Below, piece after piece: positions 11,585-21,023 of a stretch of 26,015 nt of DNA. Each line of letters opens with the position of its first letter. Position 1 is the stretch's first letter. The notes under the pieces were generated by a model, which had not been told where the DNA came from, searched no databases, and saw only the letters and a program-made list of their open reading frames with translations. The DNA comes from Acanthaster planci (lineage: Eukaryota > Echinodermata > Asteroidea > Valvatida > Acanthasteridae). Where the stretch lies: NCBI RefSeq assembly GCF_001949145.1, contig NW_019091600.1:457623-483637 (forward strand). The letters are read 5' to 3'. Made by a program: the position numbers and the translations under genes.

Positions 11585-11757
11585 TTTTAGTCTGGTAAAT
11601 AATAGTTGCTTTTAAACTATTGGTAACTGTGTATAGTCTCAAGATTCTGTAATTAAGTCCTTGTTGTTTAATATTTTTGATTTTTCATTCCAATGTAAAG
11701 CGCCCTGAGATAGGTTTCTATGGAAGGCGCTTTAAAAGAAATTATTATTATTATTAT
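11585..11757 (+). mobile_element. LINE/SINE 3' tail (CR1/L2-like) with (ATT)n end
   Basis: The stem AAAGCGCC (11697-11704) pairs with GGCGCTTT (11726-11733) and is followed at once by an ATT microsatellite (11741-11757). This hairpin-plus-(ATT)n arrangement is the usual 3' end of many CR1/L2-type LINEs and the SINEs that borrow it. The upstream boundary is a guess, and no ORF remains. Confidence 0.55.
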
Positions 11758-12271
11758 ATCATTCTGATCACAGTATTCCATCGTTTAAATATCTCTCTCA
11801 CACCTCATCAAAACCATTCAACAAAGCAGCGTCAGCGTAACCCTGGGAATAGCCCATGTGTGTGCTCCGTGCACACATATACCGGATACAGTACATACAT
11901 GTACATGTAGTTATAGGATGAAAGAAAACAAATTCATGCACTGCATGCCGGCTTGTTCATGAAAAAAATTAGTTTCTAGAATAAACGACACAAAAATCTG
12001 TCATTTTTTTAAAATTTATGGTTCTTATGTTGAAGTTCAGGTTTTCTTGTCGAACTCAGAGCAATCTACAGTGCTGAACCCAATGCACTGAATATCACGT
12101 CTGATATGAACTACACCAACCCACAAACATTGCAAAGTGTGCATTTGAAACAAGAAAAATATTCACCAAATTTTGTTCAATTCAAGCTGCAAAAGTAAAT
12201 CTTTCTTCCTGTACATTTCTTTTGCTTTTTTTTTTATTATTTGGAGGACAAAATATTCACTGCCTCGGGGA

Positions 12272-12434
12272 GCTGGATAGGGCTGAGTTAATTCGAATAA
12301 TTCACTATTCGAATATTCGACCTTCAATTCGATTGAATATCTGAATTATTCAACCGAATATTCAGATATTCAATCGAATTGAAGGTCGAATATTCGAATA
12401 GTGAATTATTCGAATTAACTCAGCCCTATCCAGC
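12272..12434. repeat. Perfect 75-bp inverted repeat, 13-nt loop
   Basis: Left arm 12272-12346, loop 12347-12359, right arm 12360-12434, with no mismatch. Arms begin GCTGGATAGGGCTGAGTTAA and contain several ATTCGAAT motifs. Confidence 0.95.
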
Positions 12435-12811
12435 CCTACTGACATGACTGACCGGCAGATTGTTGAGGAACAAACCATATACAAAATCAAATGCAATAAT
12501 GCACACAATTGTACATTGTAATCACTAAAACAGCTTTTCACATCTAGATATATCTCCAGCCACGATTTAGCAAGATTTGAGGAAGAACAATGAAAATGTA
12601 TATTCCTTTTAAACTTTTTAATAAATACATAATGTACTTTTTAAGTCGTTGCAAGGTTTTTGTCGCTTTTCATTTAAATCTACTTGGAACAAGCCTCCAT
12701 AGTGCAATTTTCTCATTTTAAAACAAAAGAAAATTCTCCCTTCCTTTTCATGAATTTTGCATTCAAATATTCAATAATCGATCAAATATTTGGTTTTTCT
12801 GCACAGCCCTA
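12278..12811. mobile_element. 534-bp hAT-like non-autonomous element with internal fold-back
   Basis: Starts TAGGGCTGAG and ends CTGCACAGCCCTA, giving terminal inverted repeats TAGGGCTG(A/T)G. Flanks are GAGCTGGA (12270-12277) and GAGCTTGA (12812-12819), 7 of 8 matching, as expected for hAT. The interior is rich in ATTCGAATATTCGA-type sequence and encodes nothing. Alternatively only the fold-back (about 12268-12438) is the element, but its flanks match poorly (5 of 8). Confidence 0.55.
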
Positions 12812-12984
12812 GAGCTTGAAGGTGACCGGTGCATCCAGTCTAAGTTATAGGCTGAATCAGTGCCCAATTTCCTGATGCCATCCTTTTCCAATTTCGGACT
12901 AGATTTCATTACTATGAAATTTGAAAAGGTTTGATAGCACGTATTATGAAGGAAAAATATTACCAGTCTTTCACAAAGTGAATT

Positions 12985-13132
12985 TGAAATTTCTTTTCAA
13001 AAAGAGGTTTGAAAACATTTTATGAATATAGTCAAGACACAGAGTTTTAAAATTGAACGAGGCTAACAAAAATTTGCCCCAAAAAACACACCACTGAAAG
13101 CTGGTGNNNNTAAAATCCCAGCTACGCCACTG
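12985..13132 (-). mobile_element. DNA-transposon fragment, same family as 21600-21772
   Basis: Contains GGCTAACAAAAATTTGCCCC, then CACACCA, AAAGCTGGTG, four N, AAATCCCAGCTACGCCACTG. Order and orientation match the copy at 21650-21772. The minus-strand terminus CAGTGGCGTAGCTGGGATTT is a typical hAT-like end. Confidence 0.65.
13107..13110. other. 4-N assembly gap
   Basis: Four Ns sit precisely where the sister repeat copy has a run of nine C (21711-21719). Confidence 0.99.
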
Positions 13133-13602
13133 GGCATATACCATACATGCCATGGGCCAATTTTTTGCCCCTTACCTAACAACCCTCCTCAGCATGTAAA
13201 TCCTTAAAACAACTTCTTGGAGTAGCCTCTTCATGATTTTTATGTACAATATGCAAAACCAGTCGTTTACTGTGTTCAGATTGAGATGTAGAGCTACAAT
13301 GAAACACTTCAAAAGTGGGACGGAAGCAAGTCCAATTCTAGCTTTACTAAATGCAATGAAATTATATTTTCGGTCAGTTTAAAATTCTCAATGGGCTAGC
13401 CATAGACTGAAAAATGGCAGGTCATACATTTGTACAATATGTGGCATCTACATCTATCACAAATTAAAAGTGCGGTTTCATGTACATGTATCGTATGATA
13501 TTGGTATGCAGGTACATGACTATTTGTAACATGGGCAAGACTATGCAGCATGCTGGTCTGATCAGTTTAAAGCCACTTCCCTACGATCCTAGAGAGTAAT
13601 AT

Positions 13603-13693
13603 TAACCCTAACCCTCCTCAGTCCTCCAACAGGTGAAGGATTGAGGAGGGTTAGGGTTAACCCTAACCCTCCTCAATCCTTCACCTGTTGGAG
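13603..13693. repeat. 70-bp perfect palindrome with TTAGGG-like sequence plus a third partial arm
   Basis: 13624-13658 and 13659-13693 are exact reverse complements with no spacer, centred on TTAGGGTTAACCCTAA. Just before them, 13603-13624 repeats the right arm's first 22 nt in direct orientation with one change. Confidence 0.95.
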
Positions 13694-15410
13694 TTAAAGC
13701 AGTTTTTGCACTGATCCAATTGGCACAATTTACACAGAAGAGACGGTAAAATCCCTTCAGGCAGAGAAAATGAACTGCATTGCATTCTGTTTGACTTTGT
13801 GCCAAAAAGTTCCTTGTACAACAGTTTAACTTTGCATGTTTAAACATGGTGCGGAAATGGGGTACTTGCAAAGATCTATGATTCAGAGATGCCACTAGCC
13901 TGTGCCACAAAAATCTGAAAATCAAGATATCCACAGCGCTTCACACGGTGTCGGTTTTATACGTATTAATGCATGGGTCATCGTGTAAAGTAGTTGCCTA
14001 TAAAAACAAAAAAGTTCTTTCTTGATCATCGCTGGTCGATCACAGAAATGAGTTGCAGCCTAGGCCAGCCTGCAGTTTTTTACTCAAAAAGATACATACT
14101 TTAATAAAAATTTTTTTTTGCCTGATCAGGGCAGGCCATATTTCATAAATTTGCTTGATCGCATTGGATCAACACTTTATTTAACTAATGCTTACTGCAT
14201 ACATCATGCAGTCTTTTATTAGGCCAAAAAATACATGTAATGTTGTTGTGCTGTGCATGCCTCTCCAAAATTGGATCAGTAAGTTGGAAAATTTTTTTTG
14301 TTTGGGGGCAATTTTGTGCTGATTGAATGGCATCAGTAGGGAGGAAAGCTTCCAAAAGTATCTCAAAAAGTAAAGAACACCTGTCTTAATATATATAATA
14401 ATTTCTGCATACCGCAATTCACAAGAAAATTATGAACAATTCAGGCAATCACAACGGCAAAGTGGCCAACAATGTCCGTGTATCACGTGGTAAGCATGCA
14501 TGATGCATCTAGACCAGGTGGCGCTAAAATGAGCAGAACAACCTCAAATTTCTCATGAACACAGAAAATACATACATAAATAAGAGACCAAGTTCTGTGA
14601 ATTGACTTGCAGAAAACTTCTTGCAACATAGCAATCAATGTCTTTCCGGCCTGCTGTGTACGGCTGATGAAGAGTGGTTATGTACAATACATTCAGTACA
14701 CATACAGCACAGACTGGTACTGATTGTTACATTTGCATGACGCATTCTTTTTCATGGGTGCGGGGCGGAGGGAACCAGAGCAGCTATGTTTAATGAATAG
14801 AGTTTCGTGCACGTGTTTTCACAACTGGGACAGCGCGCAAAGAATTATAAGGGTGATTTCATGTCTGTGCGTGGCGCTAAGTGACATTGGCTGGTGATGA
14901 GCGATCAGCCCTGATTGATGTCTTGGGCGTAATTCTAACACAAAACTAATAATAAATCGGACGCCATAATCCCAAATACATGAATTGTGTTGATATTTTA
15001 AGAGCTGTTATTGATATGTTGGTCGGACAATTTGTCTGAGCATTTTTTATTTTGTTCGGACAAACATAACAAGTGCTCGGAGTCGGAAAATGTCCAATGT
15101 CCGACTGTAATTTCACGCTCTGATTGTTATCTTTTTCTTCGAGCCATCTCCACTGAAATTTATCCTTGACATCTCTTTCAATATCATGAAGTTCCTTGTT
15201 TCTGTTGACAATTAGATGCTGCAGTTTGTTGGCCCTCGAACATGTAGTCGATCCATGTGTTGATCATCTCCCGTACAGTACAATGTACGTTCGTTGTGTA
15301 CGTTCATGCATCGCACATGAGGCATGAGCAAGCATCGAGCTAGTACGCTTTAAAGGTCAATATTTCAACGTATTTCCAATCACTGACAACACCACTCAAT
15401 GCTGTCCTTC

Positions 15411-15455
15411 ATATTTCACGCCACAATATGACTGACATATTGTGGCGCGAAATAT
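15411..15455. repeat. 20-bp stem, 5-nt loop hairpin
   Basis: ATATTTCACGCCACAATATG (15411-15430) pairs with 15436-15455 except one position, an A/G difference at a CpG. Likely a small fold-back element. A structured RNA cannot be excluded. Confidence 0.9.
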
Positions 15456-15887
15456 AAATACATATATACTCTATACTGACGACTGCGCTCAAGATTAAGT
15501 TCCCAGTCGCGCGGCGCAGGATACATGAGCATCATAGATTTGCTTCCAGTCTTTTCTTCTTTATTTAATTCTGTTAATGTTAAAAACATTGATGGAGGAA
15601 ATGTGAAAAAATTGGATTTGGGGGAAAAATACCAAAAAGTCGGAATTCCGATTAAAATTGGAAAAGTGGCATCTCTGATGATTTAAAAAGAAAAGAAAAG
15701 AAGGAAACCTCTTATTCCATTAAAATTTACGATTCCATGTGTTATTGTGACGCTTGTGATTTTGAAGATTTATTGAAATTTCTATTTTCAACTTTGTCCA
15801 CTTCTCCATGGAACTACCCATAGGCACTGCACTAAAAAGAAACCCATATTGATTTGATCAAACATTCATTTACACTCAATCACTCAC

Positions 15888-15954
15888 CTTGCTGATGGTT
15901 TGCTCAGAGACATTTCAATGCACTGCCCATGGGCATTAGTGTGGGGTCCCATTT
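15888..15954 (-). CDS. Exon of unrecognised minus-strand gene
   Basis: A 67-nt exon bounded by an excellent acceptor (TTTTTCTTGTAG|AA) and donor (AGCAAG|GTGAGTG). Only one frame is open through both ends: phase 1 in, phase 2 out. It begins with an ATG (AAATGGG, usable as a start) and reads NAHGQCIEMSLSKPSA near its end. The out-phase matches the exon at 11131. No domain is recognised. Confidence 0.5.
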
Positions 15955-17342
15955 CTACAAGAAAAACAAAAGTCCCAATGTTAAGTTGATACCTCACCAA
16001 CCAGCACTGGCTAAATCATACCTAAAAGTAAAATATTGTTACAGGACAAATGAGGGCCACAGAGAGTAAGGCAGAGCTCTGATCATCAAATTACACATAT
16101 GTACAAGTACTTCAGCAGGCTGACTAAAATGTATATTGTGGAATGAGGGCTGGCAACACAGCTCTTTACTCTACTGCAAAACTATTAAGAATGGAGAGAA
16201 TGTAGCATCCTTATAGTCCACAATGTTTGGAAAGCATTTTCAACCAAACTGATAATATTTTCTGCCTCAGGAATGACATTGCCTCGTTTTCTTTTTACAA
16301 TAACTTACATGTACACTGCAGATTCACTAACTGGGGCATTGTAAATAATTTTTTATTTGAATTATGAAGGACTTGGTCTTCAATGTATTTATTAACTTGG
16401 TCTGTTGGAGAGACTCCAAACTTGGAAAAAAGGTATATTTACCCATTGCCGGAAAATTTACACTGAATGATATTTTGTACATGGGAGTGTGTTATATGAT
16501 CTCATGATTTGCACGCTATCCTACACGAATCTGGAGGTAATTTATTAATAACCTTTATTGGCTTACTCATGCACTGTCTACTTGTACATGTTCATGTAGG
16601 TAGGTACATGTACGTACTGTTTAGATAACTTTTGCTGGCTAAAAATAAAAGTTCTGGGAAAGAATTCCATACAGACGCTGCTTGACTCTCTGGTCTGAAC
16701 AATTGTAAGTGTTTCTAGGTAAACGACTTGGTGTTTTCCTTCTTATATTGATCATTTCTGGGGATTGTAAATTTGGGGACCCTGTTTCTACAATAGAATG
16801 GAGAGTTACATTTTAACTTTTGAATTGACTTTGGTAGATGACTCTGACAATAACTGATTATGTCAAAAAGGGACAAGGTTTTGAGATATGAGTTAATAAA
16901 GAGTGTGTTGCCTTGGTATGGGGGGGTGGGCCTTACCAGTTATGCAAGATTAAAATAATAAAAAACTGGGGGGGGTCACTACTTCCAGCAGTAAGTAGGG
17001 GTCCCCAAGTACATGTATACAATCCCCCATTTTTGGACATGTTTTTGCTTTTTGACGACAAATGGTAATAGGTCACTATAGAGAACAATTTGCCCATACA
17101 GGAATATAATTAATCTTATAGGCCCTACTGGCATCCAAATTATGGAATTCTTCCCAAGTTCTGTTAACGTTAATGCCCCGGTCATTTTTTTGTGGGCCTA
17201 ACAATAAATGACAACTTTACCATGTTTTAGACTTTATCATATTCCAGGAAACAAAAGTCAATATGGTCTAGAGCACCATGCTTCTCGATGAAGACATAAA
17301 TGCAGAGTCCAAACATGTTTACAGGTCTACCAAGTACGAAAT

Positions 17343-18080
17343 AGGCCTAGCCCAGGTTGGACGTTGTCTTCATTACACTACAACTAAATTTTTTTTCAAC
17401 CTTTTTTCTTCTTCCTCACATTTTCATCAGGCAAAGACAGCTCAAAATGTCGTTTGCAACTGCTTTGTATCCTGAACTCCATAAATGCTGTGTTACAATT
17501 AGGGCCTACCAATTACAACCTACGTTCATTTGGTTATACGCATTTGTGCATGCGTGAAATGGCCTCCAAGGTCGCAGCCACATTCTATCAGTTAGGCCTA
17601 TGTTGTATAGAGCTAGGTCTAGGTCTTTGCTCCATTGGAAATAAGTGGAGACGCGTAGACAGTAGACCTAGCCGTATCTTTGGAAGCCCGTTTGGACAAG
17701 GCATTAGGCCTATCTGCGACTTCATGTCCACAGCACTTGCACACATGCGTAAGGCCTAAGGGGCAGTAGGTTACTGTCCATTTCGCGCATTCTGTGCGAG
17801 TACGCGTGTTAGACGAACATACATGTAGGCTTACTGTACATGTAGATCGTGAACGGATCATGACGGGTACGGAGAGCAAGGAGTTTTGTAAAATTTCCTG
17901 CAAAATTATGTTGTCCGAAATTCGGGATACAAATTACAAGGCACTTATGAACGACATTTTGAGCTACTTTCACCAAGTAAAATGTGAGGAAAAAACCGAT
18001 GAATTTTCGCACCGTAGGAGGTCTTTTATACCCTGGATGCTAGTCGCAATGCAATGTAGACGACGTCCAACCTGGGCTAG
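17343..18080. repeat. Imperfect inverted duplication (17343-17490 / 18080-17890)
   Basis: The plus-strand text at 17350-17480 (CTAGCCCAGGTTGGACGTTG, TTCCTCACATTTTC, CAGCTCAAAATGTCGTT) recurs on the minus strand at 18077-17900 (CTAGCCCAGGTTGGACGTCG, TTCCTCACATTTTA, TAGCTCAAAATGTCGTT). The copies differ in spacing and by scattered substitutions. The right copy carries an open plus-strand frame (17794-18120) whose equivalent is broken in the left copy. Confidence 0.75.
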
Positions 18081-18120
18081 AAGTAGGCTACCCCCAGTTC
18101 TTGAGGTAGGCTTGAAGTAG
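17859..18120 (+). other. Open frame in inverted duplication, doubtful
   Basis: A plus-strand frame starting MTGTESKEFCKISCKIMLSE and ending with TAG at 18118-18120. It overlaps the presumed intron of the minus-strand gene. The inverted partner copy is not open in the equivalent frame. No domain is recognised. Probably repeat-derived, though it could be a first exon, since CACCAA|GTAAAAT is a possible donor. Confidence 0.2.
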
Positions 18121-18386
18121 GCCTCACTGTGCACGTTGCACTGCAGAGACCAAATACAAATAGGCCTACACACACGACGCCCAGTAAGCTAGTCAAGAGG
18201 CGCGTACGACACTCGACACAGCGATTAAGTCAGCACACTTGACTTGGATTTTTTCTACTACCAAAGTTTGACCCCCTCCCCAAACCGTCCATGGAACACC
18301 TAAGCATAATCATAAACCACTTGGTGCTACAAATTTGGGTAAAATCTTACTATTATCTGATTAAAAACGAAGAAAACAACACCCAC

Positions 18387-18425
18387 CTTTAGAAGACCGG
18401 CCCCCACGTGCGAACATTCAGCCAT
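18387..18425 (-). CDS. Candidate first coding exon of an unrecognised gene
   Basis: ATG in strong context (A at -3, G at +4). It reads MAECSHVGAGLLK and ends in phase 0 at a good donor (TAAAG|GTGGGTG). CCAAT boxes lie upstream. Joined directly to the exon at 15954-15888 it would enter a frame that stops after 16 codons. So an intermediate exon is missing from this model, or this ATG is an upstream ORF and translation begins at the ATG two bases into the 15888-15954 exon. I do not recognise the peptide. Confidence 0.35.
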
Positions 18426-18540
18426 TTTTTTTCTTTTAGAATTTTCAAGGAACCAATCAGAAGGCTCCCTATGTAGCAGACTCGCTTGGAGCCTTCTGAT
18501 TGGTTATTGGAAACCTGGGACGGAAGGAACTTTTTGAACG
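18426..18540 (-). promoter_or_regulatory. Candidate CCAAT-box promoter for the second gene
   Basis: Directly upstream of a good start-codon context (AAAAAAAATGGC). It holds two oppositely oriented CCAAT boxes inside a perfect 18-bp inverted repeat (AACCAATCAGAAGGCTCC at 18451-18468 and its complement at 18488-18505) plus a third ATTGG at 18506-18510. A CACGTG E-box lies at 18405-18410 inside the first exon. No TATA box is evident. CCAAT/NF-Y sites at 25-90 bp from a start are typical of promoters. The arms could instead be a MITE remnant. Confidence 0.4.
18451..18505. repeat. Perfect 18-bp inverted repeat with 19-nt loop
   Basis: Left arm 18451-18468, right arm 18488-18505, no mismatch. Each arm carries CCAATCAG. 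Confidence 0.95.
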
Positions 18541-18599
18541 AAAAGTTTAGTGTTTTCCTCCCTCCATTACTTAGTTAAAAGGGAACAAAGTGATAATCT

Positions 18600-18980
18600 G
18601 CCCTCAGAAAGTCTTTTTCACTTTGGGCACAGAGATCATTCTTGAACGACTTATTCACAATGGCATAATGGACTTTTTAGGTGAACACGACATAATTTCT
18701 GGTAATCAATTTGGATTCTGTGAAAACCATTCAACTTCACATGCTATTATTCACTTAATTGACAAAATAACTAATAATTTAGATGCATCCTCTGTTACAA
18801 TTGGTTTATTCCTGGACTTTTGATACACTCAGTCATAATATACTTCTAAACAAACTTGCTTATTATGGCATGAGCGGAACTGCCTTTGTGTGGTTCAGGA
18901 TTTACCTTTCAAATCGTCAGCAATTCGTATCTGTTAATGGTACTCACCCCTCACGTCTTATTCCCTTATCCTTTTTTTTC
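18600..18980 (+). pseudogene. Non-LTR (jockey/CR1-type) reverse transcriptase fragment, broken
   Basis: Two overlapping frames give a recognisable LINE reverse-transcriptase stretch. The first (about 18640-18822) contains GNQFGFCENHSTSHAIIHL and ends VTIGLFLDF. The second (about 18825-18950) contains DTLSHNILLNKLAYYG, WFRIYLSNRQQFVSVNG. In intact elements these form the QFGFR..HST, LDFSKAFD and YLSNRQQ blocks. The frame breaks exactly at the LDF block, where about 11 nt are missing, and similarity fades after about 18950 and before about 18635. It is dead and truncated at both ends. Confidence 0.85.
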
Positions 18981-19260
18981 TGTCACGTTTGCTAAGTTTA
19001 TTTTCAAATAATGCCCAGCATTATGCCCCTTTCACAACCTACCCTTCATCCAGCAGTTCCACAGAGGATCAAATTGTGGGGAGGGACAGCAAAAATTGTA
19101 TTAAATAGGACCAAAAACTAGGATATTTTTAATGAAACCGTTTAAGGCTTGTCTGGAAAAATAGAGAGACCAAGCATGCTTTTACTATTCTTAAAAAAGG
19201 AACTTTGGGGGAGGGGGTACATAGCCCAATTGGCCCAATCCCTGGATAACCCTCTGCCCC

Positions 19261-19500
19261 CAGTGGTATAACTACTTGGAAGGGGCACAGGACGTGCTCC
19301 CACAGCGGACGCCTGTCCCTCCCCACCCAGCCTCCCTGTGTCCCTCATTATTTTGAAATCTGTGAATAATCTCGATTGAGTTTATATACCTGCAAACGTA
19401 TACAGCTGTAGCTTATCATCTTGTGATTCCTCCTCGAAAAAATGTGTGCACCCCCCGGGTGCCCCCTCCCCCTGGACATTTAGCCATGGTTAAGCCACTG
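19261..19500. mobile_element. 240-bp hAT-like MITE with 8-bp target duplication
   Basis: The left end is CAGTGGTATAACTACTTGG. The right end, read inverted, is CAGTGGCTTAACCATGGC. Flanks are TCTGCCCC (19253-19260) and TCTGCCCA (19501-19508), a 7-of-8 match at the 8-bp length typical of hAT elements. Both ends have G/C-rich subterminal stretches. No transposase is encoded. The family assignment rests on the terminal bases and duplication length. Confidence 0.72.
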
Positions 19501-19559
19501 TCTGCCCATGATACAGCCATTATCTCTATTACAATCCAAATGAAATGAAGCACACCATT

Positions 19560-21023
19560 ACTGCTAGCAATTCATGCATTTTATTACAAACAGCATAAAA
19601 ACAAAGGAATTTATTCATGGTATAATATTACCTGAGTAAATGTTCTTACATTTAATTATACAAAATAATTTCTTCAAAGTGCATGCATGTTGATTTCCTA
19701 TCGAGAAAAGATGATTAGTTGATATAGAAGCACAGCAAATTCTGACCAATTCTCATTTGTTTTGGATTTTAAACAGTCTTTAAACATTACTGTCAATACT
19801 CAAGTTGAGGACTAGATTGACACACATCAAAGATGAAATTACCCTGGGTCAATCACTGGACTTTCTGCTAACAGGGTCAACTTCAAAGGCAGACTGCTTA
19901 AAATAGTGGTGCAACAACAGAAATCTCCATATCTAGGTTTACTGTAATGCTTCAGGTTAGCAAAATGTTTGCGTCACCAAAACTGTAATAATGTTTAAAC
20001 AAACCTGGGTCCTGGTTCAGATAATGAACCTAGCTGATGGTAATTAGTGCCATGTCTCTAGACAGTTGTAAATGTACTAGTTTATAGCTTGTTCTATCAT
20101 ACTTGTATACCCATTTTCATTCCATGCATTATAAAGCCAATCATCTTTAATACAACACCAACTTACGAGGCATTCTTTCATTAATTGAGTGCTCAAATCT
20201 TGATACTGCCGCAAACTAAATGTACTTTAAAGCAGTGTTGTGCTAAGTCTAACAATTTCTTAATGACATACATATATCTGATTTTGAGCTCTAGTATTCC
20301 ATTCAGCGATAGGCTTTCATTTCCATAACCTGTTCAGAACAGTTTACTACAGAACTTACAGGAAAGTTGAATTGTTTTTATTCAATTCTCATTGGTGTAG
20401 TGACAATTAGTGAGGGGGATAATGAAAAATATGGGAAAAAAGGGAAACTGCCTTTGAATATGTAGCAACGATGTAATATCAAGGAGAACTGTAAAATACA
20501 GACAGCATACTTATTTCAAACACATAAAAAAGAACACAGAAAGCTGATGGCTTTCTTGGTCTCAATGACGCCATACACCTTTGGGTAAGAAATTCTGAGT
20601 TACGGGTATAAACCATGGCCTCTGGTTCCTCGTTTTTGTACAGTAAATAACTGGCATGAAGTTCTACTGTTGTACACTTTGTCAGTTTGATTAGGATACT
20701 TTAAAAATCTAACATTTCAAAGTCTGTGTAAATTTGAAAAGTTAATTCAACATACATGTAGCTAGTAACATTCAGCTCATAAAAATTCTTCAAACTGGTT
20801 TCACAGCTAAGATTCTTATAAGTTGATAGACAGTGGAAAAATCACTAAAAAATCCTTTAAATTGTGCTTTACCTTCATGGGGAAGAAATGCTACATCTAC
20901 TTTATGTTTTCATTTCAATTATCGCTCATACAAATAACGTATATGATCAATTTCCTGTTCAAAAGCTACATGTACATACACTAACTATTGGGAGAGGCTA
21001 AACAAATTCATAACCTGTCAGGA
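19560..21023 (-). other. 3' UTR of the SVEP1-like gene
   Basis: About 1.46 kb of AT-rich sequence after the stop, with no convincing ORF. AATAAA signals on the minus strand lie at 19615-19610 and 19585-19580, and a U/GU-rich patch follows just downstream (about 19555-19535). This predicts cleavage near 19560-19600. An earlier AATAAA at 20382-20377 could give a shorter form. Exact ends are inferred. Confidence 0.5.
19580..19615 (-). terminator. Twin poly(A) signals
   Basis: Two AATAAA hexamers 30 nt apart on the minus strand (19615-19610 and 19585-19580), followed downstream by GGTGTGCTTCATTT-type GU/U-rich sequence. This is the expected layout of a cleavage and polyadenylation site for the SVEP1-like transcript. 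Confidence 0.5.

Larger units (their letters stand above)
11132..15887 (-). other. Long presumed intron full of transposon remains
   Basis: 4.76 kb holding the LINE tail (11585-11757), the hAT-like element (12278-12811), a transposon end (12985-13132), the 70-bp palindrome (13624-13693) and a 20-bp hairpin (15411-15455). 14450-15540 is locally CpG-rich. No exon supported. Confidence 0.5.
15955..18386 (-). other. Presumed intron, repeat-derived and CpG-rich parts
   Basis: 2.4 kb without a supported exon. 16320-16900 looks like decayed repeat. 17100-18180 is enriched in AGGCCT motifs and CpG and holds an imperfect inverted duplication. G-runs occur at 16920-16976. Confidence 0.4.

Noticed and set aside
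13608-13934. 108-codon minus-strand frame
   Set aside because: Part of it is translated palindrome; no domain, no splice support.
16941-16969. Minus-strand piece with donor AACTG|GTAAGG
   Set aside because: Low-complexity T-rich content and wrong phase to link the exons at 18387 and 15954.
16979-17185. 68-codon minus-strand frame starting MTGALTLTELG
   Set aside because: Featureless; sits in repeat-like DNA next to G-runs.
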